A DNA stretch of 64,000 nucleotides, from positions 17,404 through 81,403 of the IMG/VR virus record IMGVR_UViG_3300032293_001310. The stretch is one strand, 5' to 3'. The stretch is from a virus. Under the pieces are notes generated by a model, which was not told where the DNA came from, did no database searches, and saw nothing but the letters and a program-made list of their open reading frames with translations. The translations under genes were made by a program, and so were the position numbers. Positions 54,440 through 61,192 of this stretch are shown here, one piece after another (the stretch's first letter is position 1; every line of letters begins with the position of its first letter).

Positions 54440-54613
54440 ATGAAGTTAGCCGACAATCCCAAACTCGAAGCAAGGATCCAGTCACGCATCAAAGTGTGGA
54501 AAAATACACCACAGGGCGAAGACTTGCATGAATCTTTGGGGTTGTCGCTCGAAGAATATGCTTTGTTCGTTATAAAGAACGAAGTGCCAGACAACTATAA
54601 ACTACCAGAATAA
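54440..54613 (+). CDS. 57-residue protein in the gp62 position
   Basis: A short gene (MKLADNPKLEARIQSRIKVW... ending VPDNYKLPE) starting one base after the clamp loader stop and followed one base later by the next ATG. It is helical and charged, with a conserved-looking tail LHESLGLSLEEYALFVIKNE. The tight packing strongly supports translation. T4 gp62 is about 187 residues, so homology is doubtful. The function is unknown. Confidence 0.6.
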   Translation: MKLADNPKLEARIQSRIKVWKNTPQGEDLHESLGLSLEEYALFVIKNEVPDNYKLPE

Positions 54614-54614
54614 T

Positions 54615-55016
54615 ATGTATACCGCTGTTGTATTAGACGAAAAATCGCATCTAAAGTTAGTCAAATGGGCAGATGACAATATCAAGCTAAATGGCGTTAG
54701 ATTGCCTATTCTTGTGCGTGATAATGGCTGGGAAATGTTTTGCCATCATATGACCATAAGTATGGGTAATGCTCCTGAGTTTATAAAACAATATCTTGGC
54801 AGCAAGCAAAAACTTGATATTACTCATTATGGTATCAGTGACAAGGCTATTGCGGTAAGAGTAGTTGGTTTTTATAGCAAGAATACTATACCGCATATTA
54901 CGGTTGCAGTAAATAGGCGAGATGGCGGCGAGCCTATAGATAGCAACAAAATAACAAACTGGACGCCAGTTGATGGGTTAGTTACACTAAGTGGCGAAGT
55001 AAAAGAGGTATCATGA
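54615..55016 (+). CDS. 2H phosphoesterase-like protein
   Basis: 133 residues. Two H-x-T motifs, HHMTISMG (H45, T47) and PHITVAVN (H94, T96), at the usual spacing define the 2H phosphoesterase fold (LigT/CPDase type). The segment GGEPIDSNKITNW after the second motif resembles the tRNA-ligase cyclic phosphodiesterase branch. Such enzymes open 2',3'-cyclic phosphates in RNA repair. Another branch, phage Acb1, destroys cyclic nucleotide signals of CBASS immunity. An RNA ligase is encoded 2.3 kb away, favouring RNA repair. It overlaps the next gene by ATGA. Confidence 0.7.
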   Translation: MYTAVVLDEKSHLKLVKWADDNIKLNGVRLPILVRDNGWEMFCHHMTISMGNAPEFIKQYLGSKQKLDITHYGISDKAIAVRVVGFYSKNTIPHITVAVNRRDGGEPIDSNKITNWTPVDGLVTLSGEVKEVS

Positions 55017-55231
55017 AAATAACAGACGCTGTATTTTTTACAGACAATAAGGTTGTTAGATTAGAAGCAGGCGAAAAAAAGTATTATCTCACTGACAATG
55101 GTAAGATATACGATATGCATCCTGTAAATGTGATGGCAGAAGAAATCAAAGGTGATGAACTAAAGAAAGTTAAAGAACTCGCAAAACGAGGTGGGTATAA
55201 CAATGATAGTGAAGTAAAGAAGTGGCTTTAA
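55013..55231 (+). CDS. small protein coupled to the 2H phosphoesterase
   Basis: 72 residues, joined by an ATGA overlap to the phosphoesterase. The first half is beta-rich (AVFFTDNKVVRLEAGEKKYYLTDNGKIYDM) and the second half a charged helix. It is not recognised. A terminator follows immediately. Confidence 0.55.
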   Translation: MKITDAVFFTDNKVVRLEAGEKKYYLTDNGKIYDMHPVNVMAEEIKGDELKKVKELAKRGGYNNDSEVKKWL

Positions 55232-55235
55232 TAAA

Positions 55236-55263
55236 AAAGTCCACCGATTTGGTGGGCTTTTGT
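55236..55263 (+). terminator. intrinsic terminator
   Basis: AAAGTCCACC (55236-55245) pairs with GGTGGGCTTT (55251-55260) including one G-T pair, followed by TTGTTTT. Confidence 0.8.
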
Positions 55264-55317
55264 TTTATACCAATTCTTATATGTTGACCAAATGACTGTA
55301 TATGATACATTTATTGG

Positions 55318-56310
55318 ATGAAAAATACAACAAATATTAAAATATTTAATGGGGATTGTATAGATTCTGCGAAAAGAATACCGGACTGTTCTGTGGATTT
55401 GGGTATATATGATCCACCGTTTGGGCTGGGAGAATCGGAGTTTGATAAACATTATAAACGAGACACGGCGAACGTGATAGACGGTTACACAGAAGCACCG
55501 GAAGATTACGACTCTTGGACCGAAAAATGGATGACAGAGGCTAAACGGGTAATGAAACCAAATGGATCCATGTATGTTATTATGGGACATACCAATTTGC
55601 GCTCGGTTTTAAATGCCGCAAATAAAATAGGTTTACATGAAATTAATCACATGGTGTGGAAATATAATTTTGGAGTTTACACGAAGAAAAAATACGTAAC
55701 TTCTCACTATCATGTTCTATATTATTCAAACATAGGTAGCACAGTGAAGGTTACATTTAATCCAAATTGTAGGTTTGGTTCTCAGGAAAAAGACGATAAC
55801 GGTGGATCTTTATTGTATAAAGATTTGGAAGACGTATTTGTTATCAATAAGGAGTTTGCTCCAAGCGAGAAAAAAAATCAAAATAAGTTGCCAAACGAAT
55901 TGATTAAAAAGTTGATACTATATTCTTCAAACGAGGGTGATATGGTGTGTGATTTTTTTATGGGAAATTTTACCACGGCATACTGCTCTATTATGTTAGG
56001 AAGAAATGTATGTGGATATGAAATAAATAAAAATTCATTCGATTATCATATTGATAAAATTCATGCGCTTGAATTTGGGTCTGGTCTAAAAGATCTTAGA
56101 CCTGTCAACAATATCGTTCCATTGAATCAGGGAAAACCAATTAGCGAAAATGAAGAAAATGAAATATACGAATATTATTGCAACGAATTAAAGAAAAAAA
56201 AGAAAAAGAAAGTTATAAGCGAGGAATTGCAGCAAAAATTTCAGCGCGGAAAATTTTCAATAAAAAATATTTTAGACAAAATGATAGAAAAAAATAAAAT
56301 GAATGAATAA
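55318..56310 (+). CDS. DNA amino-methyltransferase, beta-class order
   Basis: 330 residues. The catalytic motif IV is DPPF (32-35) in DLGIYDPPFGLGE. The SAM-binding motif I comes later as MVCDFFMGNFTTAY (about 209-222) and is preceded by LPNELIKKLI. The motif order is that of beta-class adenine-N6 or cytosine-N4 enzymes. Motif I has Asn where Gly is usual (FMGNFTT). The next gene overlaps its end by eight bases and may be the cognate nuclease, so this could be a complete modification or restriction-modification unit. The gene is more AT-rich than the replication genes around it. Confidence 0.85.
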   Translation: MKNTTNIKIFNGDCIDSAKRIPDCSVDLGIYDPPFGLGESEFDKHYKRDTANVIDGYTEAPEDYDSWTEKWMTEAKRVMKPNGSMYVIMGHTNLRSVLNAANKIGLHEINHMVWKYNFGVYTKKKYVTSHYHVLYYSNIGSTVKVTFNPNCRFGSQEKDDNGGSLLYKDLEDVFVINKEFAPSEKKNQNKLPNELIKKLILYSSNEGDMVCDFFMGNFTTAYCSIMLGRNVCGYEINKNSFDYHIDKIHALEFGSGLKDLRPVNNIVPLNQGKPISENEENEIYEYYCNELKKKKKKKVISEELQQKFQRGKFSIKNILDKMIEKNKMNE

Positions 56311-57097
56311 TTCTAAAAGTTACATAGATTATTTTTATCATCTGGATACTACCGACGCAAGTGTTTCGCCATCTGCTATTATAGCAGATCGAATGCTGAA
56401 TGACGTTGGTATTGATATATCAAAGTGTCCTATATATTTTTTTAAAAAAAATGAAAATGCGTTTCTTGAATGTTACATGGAAACTACACTCAAAGTTCCT
56501 CCTGTTGCAGACTGCTGCGATTACAGATTTAGTATTAGCGCAATTTTTTGCGAAGCACTTGCAAAAAAATTCCCAGAAATAAAAGTTAAATTTTCTAAAG
56601 GCTATGACCTTATTCTTACACTTGACGGAGTTGAATATAAAATATCAGTAAAAATTGCTAAAGACCCGTTTGAAAGAAAAAATTACAATAAAAAAAATAA
56701 AACCACAACACCAAAACCGATAATATTAAAAAATGCGCTTGGAAAAGATGTAAGTATAGAAGATTTTCTTGACTTCGACTATACTATAGTAATAGGTCGA
56801 GGAAACTTTAGACATAAATATACTAATATTGCGTTTGGTATTTTTGACAAGAATGTTTATCTCGATAGAAAAGACCAATTAATAACGAAAGGAGATCAAC
56901 TCAAGTTGTTTCTAAAAAATGATCAGTATAATTTTATTTCTAAGATGGTTGAAATTTTATCTCCGCCAAAAAGTTACTGGAATGAGTGTGATACGAGATT
57001 TCTCAATGCCAATTCCAAGTTTATAAATGAAATAATCGAGTCTTCAGATCAAACTACACAAGAATACTGCGAAAAATTAAAGAAAAATATATATTAA
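56303..57097 (+). CDS. putative nuclease paired with the methyltransferase
   Basis: 264 residues, overlapping the methyltransferase gene. Residues about 99-119 (KGYDLILTLDGVEYKISVK) have the shape of a PD-(D/E)xK nuclease core, with D102 and K117. The residue two before the Lys is Ser rather than Glu/Asp, so the motif is imperfect. Position and overlap are typical of restriction endonuclease partners. No other family is recognised. It could also be a target-recognition or inhibitor subunit. Confidence 0.45.
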   Translation: MNNSKSYIDYFYHLDTTDASVSPSAIIADRMLNDVGIDISKCPIYFFKKNENAFLECYMETTLKVPPVADCCDYRFSISAIFCEALAKKFPEIKVKFSKGYDLILTLDGVEYKISVKIAKDPFERKNYNKKNKTTTPKPIILKNALGKDVSIEDFLDFDYTIVIGRGNFRHKYTNIAFGIFDKNVYLDRKDQLITKGDQLKLFLKNDQYNFISKMVEILSPPKSYWNECDTRFLNANSKFINEIIESSDQTTQEYCEKLKKNIY

Positions 57098-57132
57098 ACA
57101 AGAACAAAAATATAACATACATAGATACTCTA

Positions 57133-57280
57133 AATATTATCTAAGATTAATTTATTTATTTGTTTAAAATCTGGATTCCAACCACCGTCGCTGTGAAAAA
57201 TTACTTTGGTTTTAAATGGATTCCATTCGGATTCGTATCTTCTGTCATATTCTATAAATAAAATTGGTATCAACAAAATG
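57133..57280 (-). pseudogene. possible remnant of a minus-strand gene end
   Basis: The minus-strand frame ending at 57130 reads as credible protein for its last ~45 residues (YDRRYESEWNPFKTKVIF, then HSDGGWNPDFKQINKL). It has no credible start, because upstream it runs into the promoter at 57283. It may be the 3' scar of a deleted gene. Otherwise the 222-base gap holds only that promoter. Confidence 0.25.
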
Positions 57281-57282
57281 GT

Positions 57283-57310
57283 TTGACAAAAGGTTATTAT
57301 AGTGTATGGT
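57283..57310 (+). promoter_or_regulatory. sigma70-type promoter before RNA ligase
   Basis: TTGACA (57283-57288), 16-base spacer, TATGGT (57305-57310), nine bases before the ATG at 57320. The leader would be about three bases. Confidence 0.6.
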
Positions 57311-57319
57311 AATAGCATT

Positions 57320-58342
57320 ATGGACCGAAAACTGGCATCTATTCAACTTATCAAAGAACTGAACCCTATAACTGGAGCAGATGCTATTCTTTGTGCCAAA
57401 GTTCTTGGTTGGGAATGTGTTGTAAAAAAGAATGAATTTCGGCCCAATGACAAATGTGTGTATTTTGAGATTGACTCTGTACTTCCTATCGCAAGTTGGA
57501 ATGATCATTTGCGTAAAGAGCCAAATAAACCATTGAGAATCCGTAGCATAAGATTGAAAAATCAACTATCACAAGGATTGGCACTTCCACTTTCTATTCT
57601 ACCCCAAGGCGAATATGAAGTTGGGCAGGATGTTACATCGCTTGTTGGTGTTGAAAAATATGAACCTGTTGTGCCTGCTCATTTGAGCGGAATTGTCAAA
57701 GGAAACTTTCCATCTTTCTTACATAAGACAGATGAAGTTCGTCTGCAATCTGAACCAAATGTGCTTGTTGAAGCAAGCAATAAAGGATTGGTGCTTATTG
57801 GCACACTAAAGATGGATGGCACAAGTTTTACAGCATATCGTCGTGATGATGAGTTTGGTGTATGCTCTCGCAATCTCAACCTGAAAGAAACAGAAGATAA
57901 TGCTCATTGGAAGATGGCTCGCAAGCTCAAACTTGAAGAGATTCTTCGCAGTGAAGAACGTAATCTGTGTATTCAAGGTGAAATGGTTGGGCCGGGCATA
58001 CAAGCAAATCGTCTTGGGCTCAAAGAGATTGACCTATATCTTTTCAATCTATACGACATTGATAGTGGCAAATATCTCAACAGAGAAGATTTGATTAGTT
58101 TTGGCAAGAAACATAACATCAAGATTGTAGATACTGTACATAGTCTTCAACTTGGTAATGATTTTGTGCCTAATAGTGTTGATTATTTTTTGAGTATTGC
58201 CAATGAACTGAACTACTCCAACGGTACTCCCGCTGAAGGTATTGTTTGGCGTCCAAGCGTTGAAACATACAGCGATGTATTGAAGGGCCGTCTATCTTTT
58301 AAATGCATATCAAACCGCTTCTTGGAAAAATACAAAGAATGA
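57320..58342 (+). CDS. RNA ligase, DRB0094/Rnl5-like family
   Basis: 340 residues from the ATG at 57320. The ligase motifs are in order: motif I GTLKMDGTSF with lysine K164 as the AMP acceptor, CSRNLNL, motif III-type IQGEMVGPGIQANR (E221), motif IV EGIVWRP (306-312), and motif V LSFKCIS (K328). The N-terminal OB-like part precedes the adenylyltransferase domain, as in the Deinococcus DraRnl-like (Rnl5) ligases. It would seal nicks in RNA, for example tRNA cut by host defence nucleases. It is coupled by ATGA to the next gene. Confidence 0.85.
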   Translation: MDRKLASIQLIKELNPITGADAILCAKVLGWECVVKKNEFRPNDKCVYFEIDSVLPIASWNDHLRKEPNKPLRIRSIRLKNQLSQGLALPLSILPQGEYEVGQDVTSLVGVEKYEPVVPAHLSGIVKGNFPSFLHKTDEVRLQSEPNVLVEASNKGLVLIGTLKMDGTSFTAYRRDDEFGVCSRNLNLKETEDNAHWKMARKLKLEEILRSEERNLCIQGEMVGPGIQANRLGLKEIDLYLFNLYDIDSGKYLNREDLISFGKKHNIKIVDTVHSLQLGNDFVPNSVDYFLSIANELNYSNGTPAEGIVWRPSVETYSDVLKGRLSFKCISNRFLEKYKE

Positions 58343-58554
58343 AAAACGCATACGCAGAACATCATTTCGCTGAAAATGAACGACTTGTTCATATTCCTAC
58401 GGGAAAAATGGCGACATATACAGGTACAAGAAAACAAGTAAAAGGCATACAGTTTGACTATATCAAGTTTGATGACGGCCAAACTTTCTTTTATTATCCG
58501 TATGAGATAACTGAAAGGTTTAGGCGGTTATACAATAATGAAAAAAGTACTTGA
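58339..58554 (+). CDS. small protein coupled to RNA ligase
   Basis: 71 residues from the ATG overlapping the ligase stop. HFAENERLVHIPTGKMATYTG and FDYIKFDDGQTFFYYPYEI suggest a small SH3/KOW-like beta barrel. It is not recognised more precisely; it may bind RNA with the ligase. Confidence 0.55.
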   Translation: MKNAYAEHHFAENERLVHIPTGKMATYTGTRKQVKGIQFDYIKFDDGQTFFYYPYEITERFRRLYNNEKST

Positions 58555-58581
58555 CGTTTGATTATTTCTACTTCATAGTTA

Positions 58582-58589
58582 TATTTATA
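58582..58589 (+). promoter_or_regulatory. late-promoter-like TATTTATA
   Basis: It lies seven bases before the ATG of the 38-residue peptide gene and after the ligase operon. Confidence 0.35.
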
Positions 58590-58596
58590 GTAAGAA

Positions 58597-58713
58597 ATGA
58601 ATAGCACATCACATCTACAGTATAGCAATATAAGCTCCAATTGGGGTCGCTGCTTTATCGTACAACCATCCATTGGAGCCGCCGAAGGCGATACAAAGGA
58701 GGGTGTGGCTTAA
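58597..58713 (+). CDS. 38-residue peptide
   Basis: MNSTSHLQYSNISSNWGRCF... ending GDTKEGVA, between a TATTTATA and a strong terminator, so the whole transcript is about 170 bases. The composition is protein-like (Trp, Cys, Pro, balanced charge) and the frame ends just before the terminator. There is no ribosome site, and it could instead be a small RNA. Confidence 0.4.
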   Translation: MNSTSHLQYSNISSNWGRCFIVQPSIGAAEGDTKEGVA

Positions 58714-58742
58714 AGGAGAAAAGTAAATTTTCCAACCTATAA

Positions 58743-58773
58743 AGCCCCACCCCTAAAAAAGGTGGGGTTTTTA
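58743..58773 (+). terminator. intrinsic terminator
   Basis: CCCCACC (58745-58751) pairs with GGTGGGG (58761-58767), with flanking A/T pairs and a T tail. Confidence 0.85.
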
Positions 58774-58797
58774 TTTGGAGAAAAATGAAAATAGTGT

Positions 58798-58825
58798 TTG
58801 ACAAAGTATAAAAAGTGTGTAGAGT
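58798..58825 (+). promoter_or_regulatory. sigma70-type promoter with no gene behind it
   Basis: TTGACA (58798-58803), 16-base spacer, TAGAGT (58820-58825). The geometry is that of the leaderless promoters, but no open frame follows, so the product should be an RNA. Confidence 0.5.
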
Positions 58826-58831
58826 GTTAGT

Positions 58832-59110
58832 CGTTCTTTAGAAAAATCAATTTTGTTAGGGATAGAGGTAAAAGCGCACCTATTTAAGCGTTAAAATAGC
58901 CACCGGACTCATAATAGAGAGGACCGTTTTGTGGGAAGCAAATCAACAAGTTTAGGATAGGATAGTGACAGAGATAACTTGTTGTGAGCACGAAGTGAAT
59001 ATATTGTTCTTATAAATGAAAGAATATATCAATAAGATGGGTAATCAACCCCGTTGAGATATATTCTTTTAGTGTTCCGAGTTTTTACAAACCTCCACGC
59101 GGTTCGGAAT
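58832..59110 (+). ncRNA. candidate structured non-coding RNA
   Basis: About 280 bases without an open frame, following a promoter. Four inverted repeats can be read. CTATTT/AAATAG lies around 58873-58893. AACAAGTT (58944-58951) pairs with AACTTGTT (58975-58982). AAAGAATATATC (59021-59032) pairs perfectly with GATATATTCTTT (59058-59069). TTCCGA (59075-59080) pairs with TCGGAA (59104-59109). The density of perfect stems in an otherwise gene-packed genome argues for a functional RNA. It does not resemble tRNA, RNase P or tmRNA by eye. The rest of the stretch to 59151 holds a direct repeat. Confidence 0.5.
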
Positions 59111-59126
59111 GGGAAATACGTAGTAT

Positions 59127-59149
59127 TACGTATTTGCTAATTGTAAATA
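59127..59149 (+). repeat. 23-bp direct repeat, left copy
   Basis: Begins TACGTATTTG and ends TTGTAAATA. It is identical over 23 bases to 59990-60012. The two copies bracket the minus-strand gene 59152-59928. Confidence 0.9.
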
Positions 59150-59151
59150 TT

Positions 59152-59928
59152 TTAATTTGAGTAATTGTTGGTTATATTTTTTAACCACACTCTAACAGGT
59201 GCATCCAATTTTGTTTCAATGCGTTTATAGCAAGGTTTTTGTATTGTGTGAAGAAAATCGGGCGTGGGATATGCCTTGCCACCACCGTGCATATAACATA
59301 TAGTTCTAATTTTGCCCTCTAAATGCATACACGCTGATGGAAATATGTACTCTTCAAATGTCAGAAATGGAGATTCTACATTCTCATCAAAATGAAATTT
59401 ATTGTCTATATCTGAAACAAATTTTATGGTACTATATTTCATAGTCAGTCCTTCGTGCCAATGTCCGTATATTTTAGAGATGCCATGATCTCTTAATACG
59501 CCTCTTATTTTATTGTTTGCATATATTCCCTTCCACCATACCCACCTAAGATTGCCCTCTTCGACGATATACTCAGGAATTTCTGGCTTACCTCCAAGAA
59601 AGTCGCTAGTCATTTCTCTATGAAAATATGATGTAGACGCCATTATAATAAAATCTCGGGATATTATATTTTGTTCTTGGCAATATTGAAAATTTCGTAT
59701 GTGTCCCATAGCCAAACTAATATTATACGTGTTTTTGGGAAAAGGATTTGATAAGTGGCAATTTTTAAATTCCGAGATTTTGTCTTGCAAATTGTCGTAC
59801 ATATATTGATTTGGACCCAACACTACGGCAATATTGAAATTACGATTGTAATAATATAAGTTTCGCAGTGTATCAAGTATTACGTCGGGGGCTTCATGAA
59901 CTGTGTATGAATAAATTATATCAAACAT
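59152..59928 (-). CDS. glycosyltransferase-like cargo gene between direct repeats
   Basis: 258 residues. The N-terminus IIYSYTVHEAPDVILDTLRNLYYYNRNFNIAVVLGPN and AMGHIRNFQYCQEQNI resemble the opening of branching beta-1,6-N-acetylglucosaminyltransferase-like (GT14-type) proteins. WVWWKGIYANNK and a late HGGGKAYPTPDFLH follow. The identification is tentative. It is one of only three minus-strand genes and lies exactly between two 23-bp direct repeats, which suggests it was gained as a cassette. It may act with the other sugar-modifying enzymes of this phage. Confidence 0.55.
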   Translation of the reverse strand: MFDIIYSYTVHEAPDVILDTLRNLYYYNRNFNIAVVLGPNQYMYDNLQDKISEFKNCHLSNPFPKNTYNISLAMGHIRNFQYCQEQNIISRDFIIMASTSYFHREMTSDFLGGKPEIPEYIVEEGNLRWVWWKGIYANNKIRGVLRDHGISKIYGHWHEGLTMKYSTIKFVSDIDNKFHFDENVESPFLTFEEYIFPSACMHLEGKIRTICYMHGGGKAYPTPDFLHTIQKPCYKRIETKLDAPVRVWLKNITNNYSN

Positions 59929-59989
59929 ATAGTTAAATATAATTTATTGTCTACATAGCATAATTAAATTATATCAAAGTAAGCAAAAA

Positions 59990-60012
59990 TACGTATTTGC
60001 TAATTGTAAATA
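59990..60012 (+). repeat. 23-bp direct repeat, right copy
   Basis: Identical to 59127-59149. The copies are 863 bases apart (start to start). Confidence 0.9.
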
Positions 60013-60027
60013 ATTTTATATAGTTTT

Positions 60028-60056
60028 TTGACATATATATTATATCTATAGATATA
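60028..60056 (+). promoter_or_regulatory. sigma70-type promoter before holin
   Basis: TTGACA (60028-60033) with GATATA (60051-60056) at a 17-base spacing, seven bases before the holin ATG, with no ribosome site. Confidence 0.5.
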
Positions 60057-60063
60057 CAAATAT

Positions 60064-60384
60064 ATGGCAGATGATAAAGACCTAATAAGAGAGTTTTTAA
60101 CTGGCGGATGGCTGGTAGCACTAATAGGTGCGGCGGGCATGGTCGCAAGATTGCTAACAGACGAAAGTAAGATGCCGTGGGTAGAACAACTCAAAAAGAT
60201 ATTTGCTGCTTCTATATGCTCTATAATAGCGTGGTTTATGTTGGAACAAACTGACATAGCCAGCCTTACCAAAGCAATAATATATGGTGTTGTTGGTGTA
60301 ATATCACCTGAGTTATTACAAGGATTGGCAAGATTAGCAAAGCAAGTATCCAAAAACCCAGAAAAGTTTATCAAAAAACGATGA
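60064..60384 (+). CDS. holin
   Basis: 106 residues. There are two or three hydrophobic helices: LTGGWLVALIGAAGMVARLL (about 12-31), KIFAASICSIIAWFML (about 44-59) and IIYGVVGVISPELLQGL (about 73-89). The N-terminus is acidic and the C-terminus very basic (KNPEKFIKKR). This is the layout of phage holins that time lysis by forming membrane holes. No endolysin is visible nearby. The stop overlaps the next start by ATGA. Confidence 0.75.
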   Translation: MADDKDLIREFLTGGWLVALIGAAGMVARLLTDESKMPWVEQLKKIFAASICSIIAWFMLEQTDIASLTKAIIYGVVGVISPELLQGLARLAKQVSKNPEKFIKKR

Positions 60385-61025
60385 AATCAAAACATGCTAT
60401 TATCGCGATGCTTTTTATTGTGGCCATATTTGTGTCAAAAGGTTTGTATACAAGTTCAATGCTGCGTTCAAAGATTGACCATTCGTATAAAGAATTTGAA
60501 GTTGTAACAAACACACTTAGTCCGCTTTTTGATTCATATGGTCTGGCATTGGTGGATAGTCAAGTCAAAGTTTCTCACGACCTTATTACTATAGACCAGT
60601 TTAGAAACATACTAACAAAAACATTACAACAGCAGAACATTTTGCTGGATACATACAAGAGAAGTGTATCCGGTGTTGAAACAATAGATGACAAAGAGTT
60701 GTTTATTCGCACACAACGTGTAACGGAATTTATCAAAAAGATACAAGTATTGACTGTACGTGGAGATATAAAAGAAATACATAATCAATTATACAATGGC
60801 GAAATGTATCGTGTGATAGATCCAGTCACAGAAATCATAAACAAGATACTGGAAAACAAGTTTGATGCTGCTGAAAAATCAAGAAAAATAGCTTTAGACG
60901 AGTTGGTAGCATATGAAAAAGTAGTATATTTCACTGCGGCCTTGACAATTATACTGGGTGTGGCATTATTCAGGTGTAAAGACGATTGTAATGTACGAAA
61001 AAAAGTCCGTAGAAGGAAGAAATAA
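60381..61025 (+). CDS. two-span membrane protein coupled to holin
   Basis: 214 residues. An N-terminal membrane helix (AIIAMLFIVAIFVSKGLY) is followed by about 150 residues of helical periplasmic-type sequence, a second helix (VVYFTAALTIILGVALF) and a strongly basic tail (KKVRRRKK). The layout recalls four-helix-bundle sensor domains and could fit an antiholin or spanin-like lysis regulator. Coupling to the holin by an ATGA overlap supports a lysis role. The identity is not established. Confidence 0.5.
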   Translation: MKSKHAIIAMLFIVAIFVSKGLYTSSMLRSKIDHSYKEFEVVTNTLSPLFDSYGLALVDSQVKVSHDLITIDQFRNILTKTLQQQNILLDTYKRSVSGVETIDDKELFIRTQRVTEFIKKIQVLTVRGDIKEIHNQLYNGEMYRVIDPVTEIINKILENKFDAAEKSRKIALDELVAYEKVVYFTAALTIILGVALFRCKDDCNVRKKVRRRKK

Positions 61026-61040
61026 TAAATTTAAATGTTT

Positions 61041-61116
61041 GCGGTAGTAGCTCAGTTGGTAGAGCGCGATCCTTCCAAGCTCGATGTCGCAGGTTCGAAC
61101 CCTGTCTACCGCACCA
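61041..61116 (+). tRNA. tRNA-Gly (anticodon UCC)
   Basis: A complete cloverleaf: acceptor GCGGTAG / CTACCGC, D arm GCTC...GAGC, anticodon loop CTTCCAA, T arm with TTCGAAC, A discriminator and encoded CCA. 76 bases. The anticodon stem has one mismatch. Confidence 0.95.
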
Positions 61117-61118
61117 AT

Positions 61119-61192
61119 TTGTCATTGTCTTGTATAAGAGTCGCTAGAAGGTGATCACCGACGCGAGGCAGCTTTACTCCGCCCAATGACAA
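61119..61192 (+). ncRNA. structured non-tRNA element
   Basis: TTGTCATTG (61119-61127) pairs perfectly with CAATGACAA (61184-61192). Inside are the small hairpins TCTT/AAGA (61128-61139), GTCG/CGAC and GGC/GCC, so the fold is cloverleaf-like. The T-loop TTCGA and a recognisable anticodon arm are missing. The interior is GC-rich against an AT-rich genome. The start codon of the next gene lies in the 3' arm. Confidence 0.45.

Noticed and set aside
54440-54613. Calling this gene gp62
   Set aside because: It is less than a third of the T4 gp62 length and shows no recognisable similarity; only the position matches.
61119-61192. Reading this cloverleaf-like element as a ninth tRNA
   Set aside because: There is no TTCRA T loop, no usable anticodon arm and no CCA or discriminator at the end of the stem.
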